Below, in pieces: positions 62,597-64,000 of a stretch of DNA of 64,000 nt. The DNA comes from Yersinia massiliensis CCUG 53443 (GTDB lineage Bacteria; Pseudomonadota; Gammaproteobacteria; Enterobacterales; Enterobacteriaceae): positions 1,436,962 to 1,500,961 of the forward strand of contig NZ_HE997643.1 in NCBI RefSeq assembly GCF_000312485.1. The letters are read 5' to 3'. The translations under genes and the position numbers were made by a program. The number at the start of each line of letters is the position of its first letter. The first letter of the stretch is position 1. The notes under the pieces were generated by a model. The model searched no databases. It saw only the letters and a list, made by a program, of their open reading frames with translations, and had not been told where the DNA came from.

Positions 62597-62603
62597 ATTA
62601 AAG

Positions 62604-62637
62604 ACGCCTGCTTAAGGAAACTTAAGCGGGCGTTTTG
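62604..62637 (+). terminator. intrinsic terminator after tRNA-Asn
   Basis: ACGCCTGCTTAAG-gaaa-CTTAAGCGGGCGT, a 13-bp stem with one G-T pair and a GAAA loop, followed by TTTTG. It starts 9 bp after the tRNA end. Confidence 0.92.
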
Positions 62638-62663
62638 TTGTTTGGGGAAATAGGTTGCCGTAA

Positions 62664-63326
62664 TTACTGGCGACATGTGCCGGAGGCTCTTCCCGCAAAG
62701 CCAATGTCTATCGGACATCCCAGCACTCTGTAAATTTCAGAAACCACCTGCATCGTTGCCGCTTCGATAGTCCCTTCATTACGGCATAAAACCCAGTCGT
62801 GATTTGCTATTTCTCGCTCAAACGCCTTGGTACAAGCGATATGCTCTTCCAGCTTATGAATCACGGAACTACTTAACCCACGCGGTCGGGCCGCTGCCCT
62901 CGCCCATGAAATATCAGGCGCAGTAACAACCCCGACATGCAGGTCTGGCGTTCGCACGTTTCGCTCAATGTTAAGCTGTAAAATCTCTGCAAATGGAACC
63001 ATCCGGCGAAACGCGGCATCCGACGGGTACCAGCGATCCATCAAGATAATGCTGTCCGATGGCTGTTTAGTCAGCACGTGCTGGGAAATCCAGGTACGGC
63101 TATCAGCAAAGCGCTGACAAACCTCCCATTCCAAATCTAGGCTAGGATTTCTGGCGAGCCTGTTAACAAGGGCCATTGTTTCCCCCCTGTAGGGATCGCT
63201 TTTTTTCTCGCAAAGTCGGATCACTTTCTTGTTGTCCGCCCTGAGTACTTTCGTCATGGCCTCCAACAGTGTGGTTTTGCCCGCTCCCTTCGGCCCATCC
63301 AGAGAAACAAACAGATGACGACTCAT
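62664..63326 (-). CDS. thymidylate-kinase-like P-loop protein
   Basis: A 220-aa protein with the P-loop GPKGAGKTT at residues 11-19 and a DRWYPSD segment like the DRY region of dTMP kinases. It lacks close resemblance to the housekeeping Tmk, so it is probably a nucleotide- or other small-molecule kinase of the same fold. The ribosome site is weak. It lies beside tRNA-Asn and a GNAT gene in the same direction; the two are 114 bp apart. Possibly acquired DNA, by position only. Confidence 0.75.
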   Translation of the reverse strand: MSRHLFVSLDGPKGAGKTTLLEAMTKVLRADNKKVIRLCEKKSDPYRGETMALVNRLARNPSLDLEWEVCQRFADSRTWISQHVLTKQPSDSIILMDRWYPSDAAFRRMVPFAEILQLNIERNVRTPDLHVGVVTAPDISWARAAARPRGLSSSVIHKLEEHIACTKAFEREIANHDWVLCRNEGTIEAATMQVVSEIYRVLGCPIDIGFAGRASGTCRQ

Positions 63327-63440
63327 TGCTCAAATGACGATTGAACGACGGTTTTTGTAAAGCTTGAATCTGGCAAAAGCATCTTACTTCCTTAGTATAA
63401 ATAGCGCCTCCTATTCGTTCATCGCAGCCGCTTATGGTCG

Positions 63441-63905
63441 TTATTCATAGGTTATGACCTGTGATGTTTCCCGTAGCTTCATATGCAACAAAGGGTATGG
63501 TCTACCCTGACCGTCAACTTCAGAACGACCCACAGTTTCAAAACCATGCTTTTTATAAAAGGTAATCGCTTGGGGATTCTGTTCATTTACGTCGAGTTCA
63601 TCAGCCCTCTGGACGTCGATAGCATGCCTCAGGAGTCGCTTCCCAACGCCTTTTCCGCGTTGAGCTGCATCCACAAAGAGCATTTCAATGCGGTTTTCGC
63701 TTACCCCTGTAAAGCCCACGATTGAACTGTCACAGCAAAGACGAGCGAACGTAATATTCAGGTCAGGAAAATACGTATGCAATAGAGGACGTAGCGCCTG
63801 AATATCCTGTTCCTGTAAAAAATCATGCGTAGCACGTACGGATGACTCCCAAACCTTCAGTAATATCGGGTAATGAATTTGCGTACCCACTTCTAGATTT
63901 ATCAT
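63441..63905 (-). CDS. GNAT-family acetyltransferase
   Basis: A 154-aa acetyltransferase. The acetyl-CoA loop is AAQRGKGVGKRLLRHAI, followed by the conserved DVNEQNPQAITFYKKHGFE. It resembles the YjaB/YiaC type; substrate unknown. It is upstream of the kinase-like gene and may share its transcript. The ribosome site before ATG 63905 is weak. The last 95 bp of the window hold nothing I can assign. Confidence 0.88.
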   Translation of the reverse strand: MINLEVGTQIHYPILLKVWESSVRATHDFLQEQDIQALRPLLHTYFPDLNITFARLCCDSSIVGFTGVSENRIEMLFVDAAQRGKGVGKRLLRHAIDVQRADELDVNEQNPQAITFYKKHGFETVGRSEVDGQGRPYPLLHMKLRETSQVITYE

Positions 63906-64000
63906 GATTTTCTAACCCGCTAATTGATATCGTATCGCCATGATAGCTATGCAGTATTATTCGCCACTAGGGTGAGTTTAGAGATCGGAAATTATTGTAC

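Overview
The window is chromosomal DNA from a gamma-proteobacterium of the order Enterobacterales, almost certainly a Yersinia. Protein sequences point there (a Yersinia-type AppA phytase, a KdoO-type Kdo hydroxylase, the mgtC-mgtB pair, a lacI-lacZ pair), and so does the single contiguous flagellar-chemotaxis cluster. The species cannot be fixed from sequence alone. flhD is intact, which argues against Y. pestis, whose flhD is known to be frameshifted.

Positions 1-40586 are one continuous motility region. fliF (3' part) to fliR (1-10373, + strand) encode the MS ring, C ring, export ATPase, hook-length control and export gate. flgL to flgB (20924-10501, - strand) encode hook junction, rings, rod and hook. 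flgA, and then flgM-flgN, run on the + strand. flhB-flhA-flhE, cheZ-cheY-cheB-cheR, two chemoreceptors, cheW, cheA, motB, motA, flhC and flhD all lie on the - strand, so the master regulator flhDC sits at the right end. I can read FliA (sigma-28) promoters ahead of flgKL, flgM, the Tsr-like receptor and, outside the cluster, an orphan receptor at 47734. The flhDC control region carries a perfect-core CRP site and a near-consensus RcsAB box. A non-coding element of about 0.5 kb with imperfect terminal inverted repeats lies between cheW and the Tsr-like receptor.

Positions 41.6-50.3 kb hold uspC, curA, the Mg2+/virulence operon mgtC-mgtB, a FliA-controlled chemoreceptor, dsrB and a cold-shock gene. 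mgtC has a PhoP box and a leader of roughly 350 nt. The leader contains short ORFs and an intrinsic terminator whose 5' arm lies on Pro-Pro-Gly codons of a 19-codon ORF, the layout expected of translation-coupled attenuation. A second mini-ORF with a strong ribosome site precedes mgtB.

Positions 50.8-64 kb hold lacI-lacZ (no lacY adjacent) with a lac-like operator, a quinone oxidoreductase, a YlaC-family gene, an Lrp-type regulator, a kdoO gene disrupted by a one-base frameshift in a G run, small proteins, an acid phosphatase/phytase, mtfA with an 18-bp repeat across its stop codon, and tRNA-Asn(GUU). The tRNA 3' end is the known attachment sequence of the Yersinia high-pathogenicity island, here without an integrase. 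A thymidylate-kinase-like gene and a GNAT acetyltransferase end the window.
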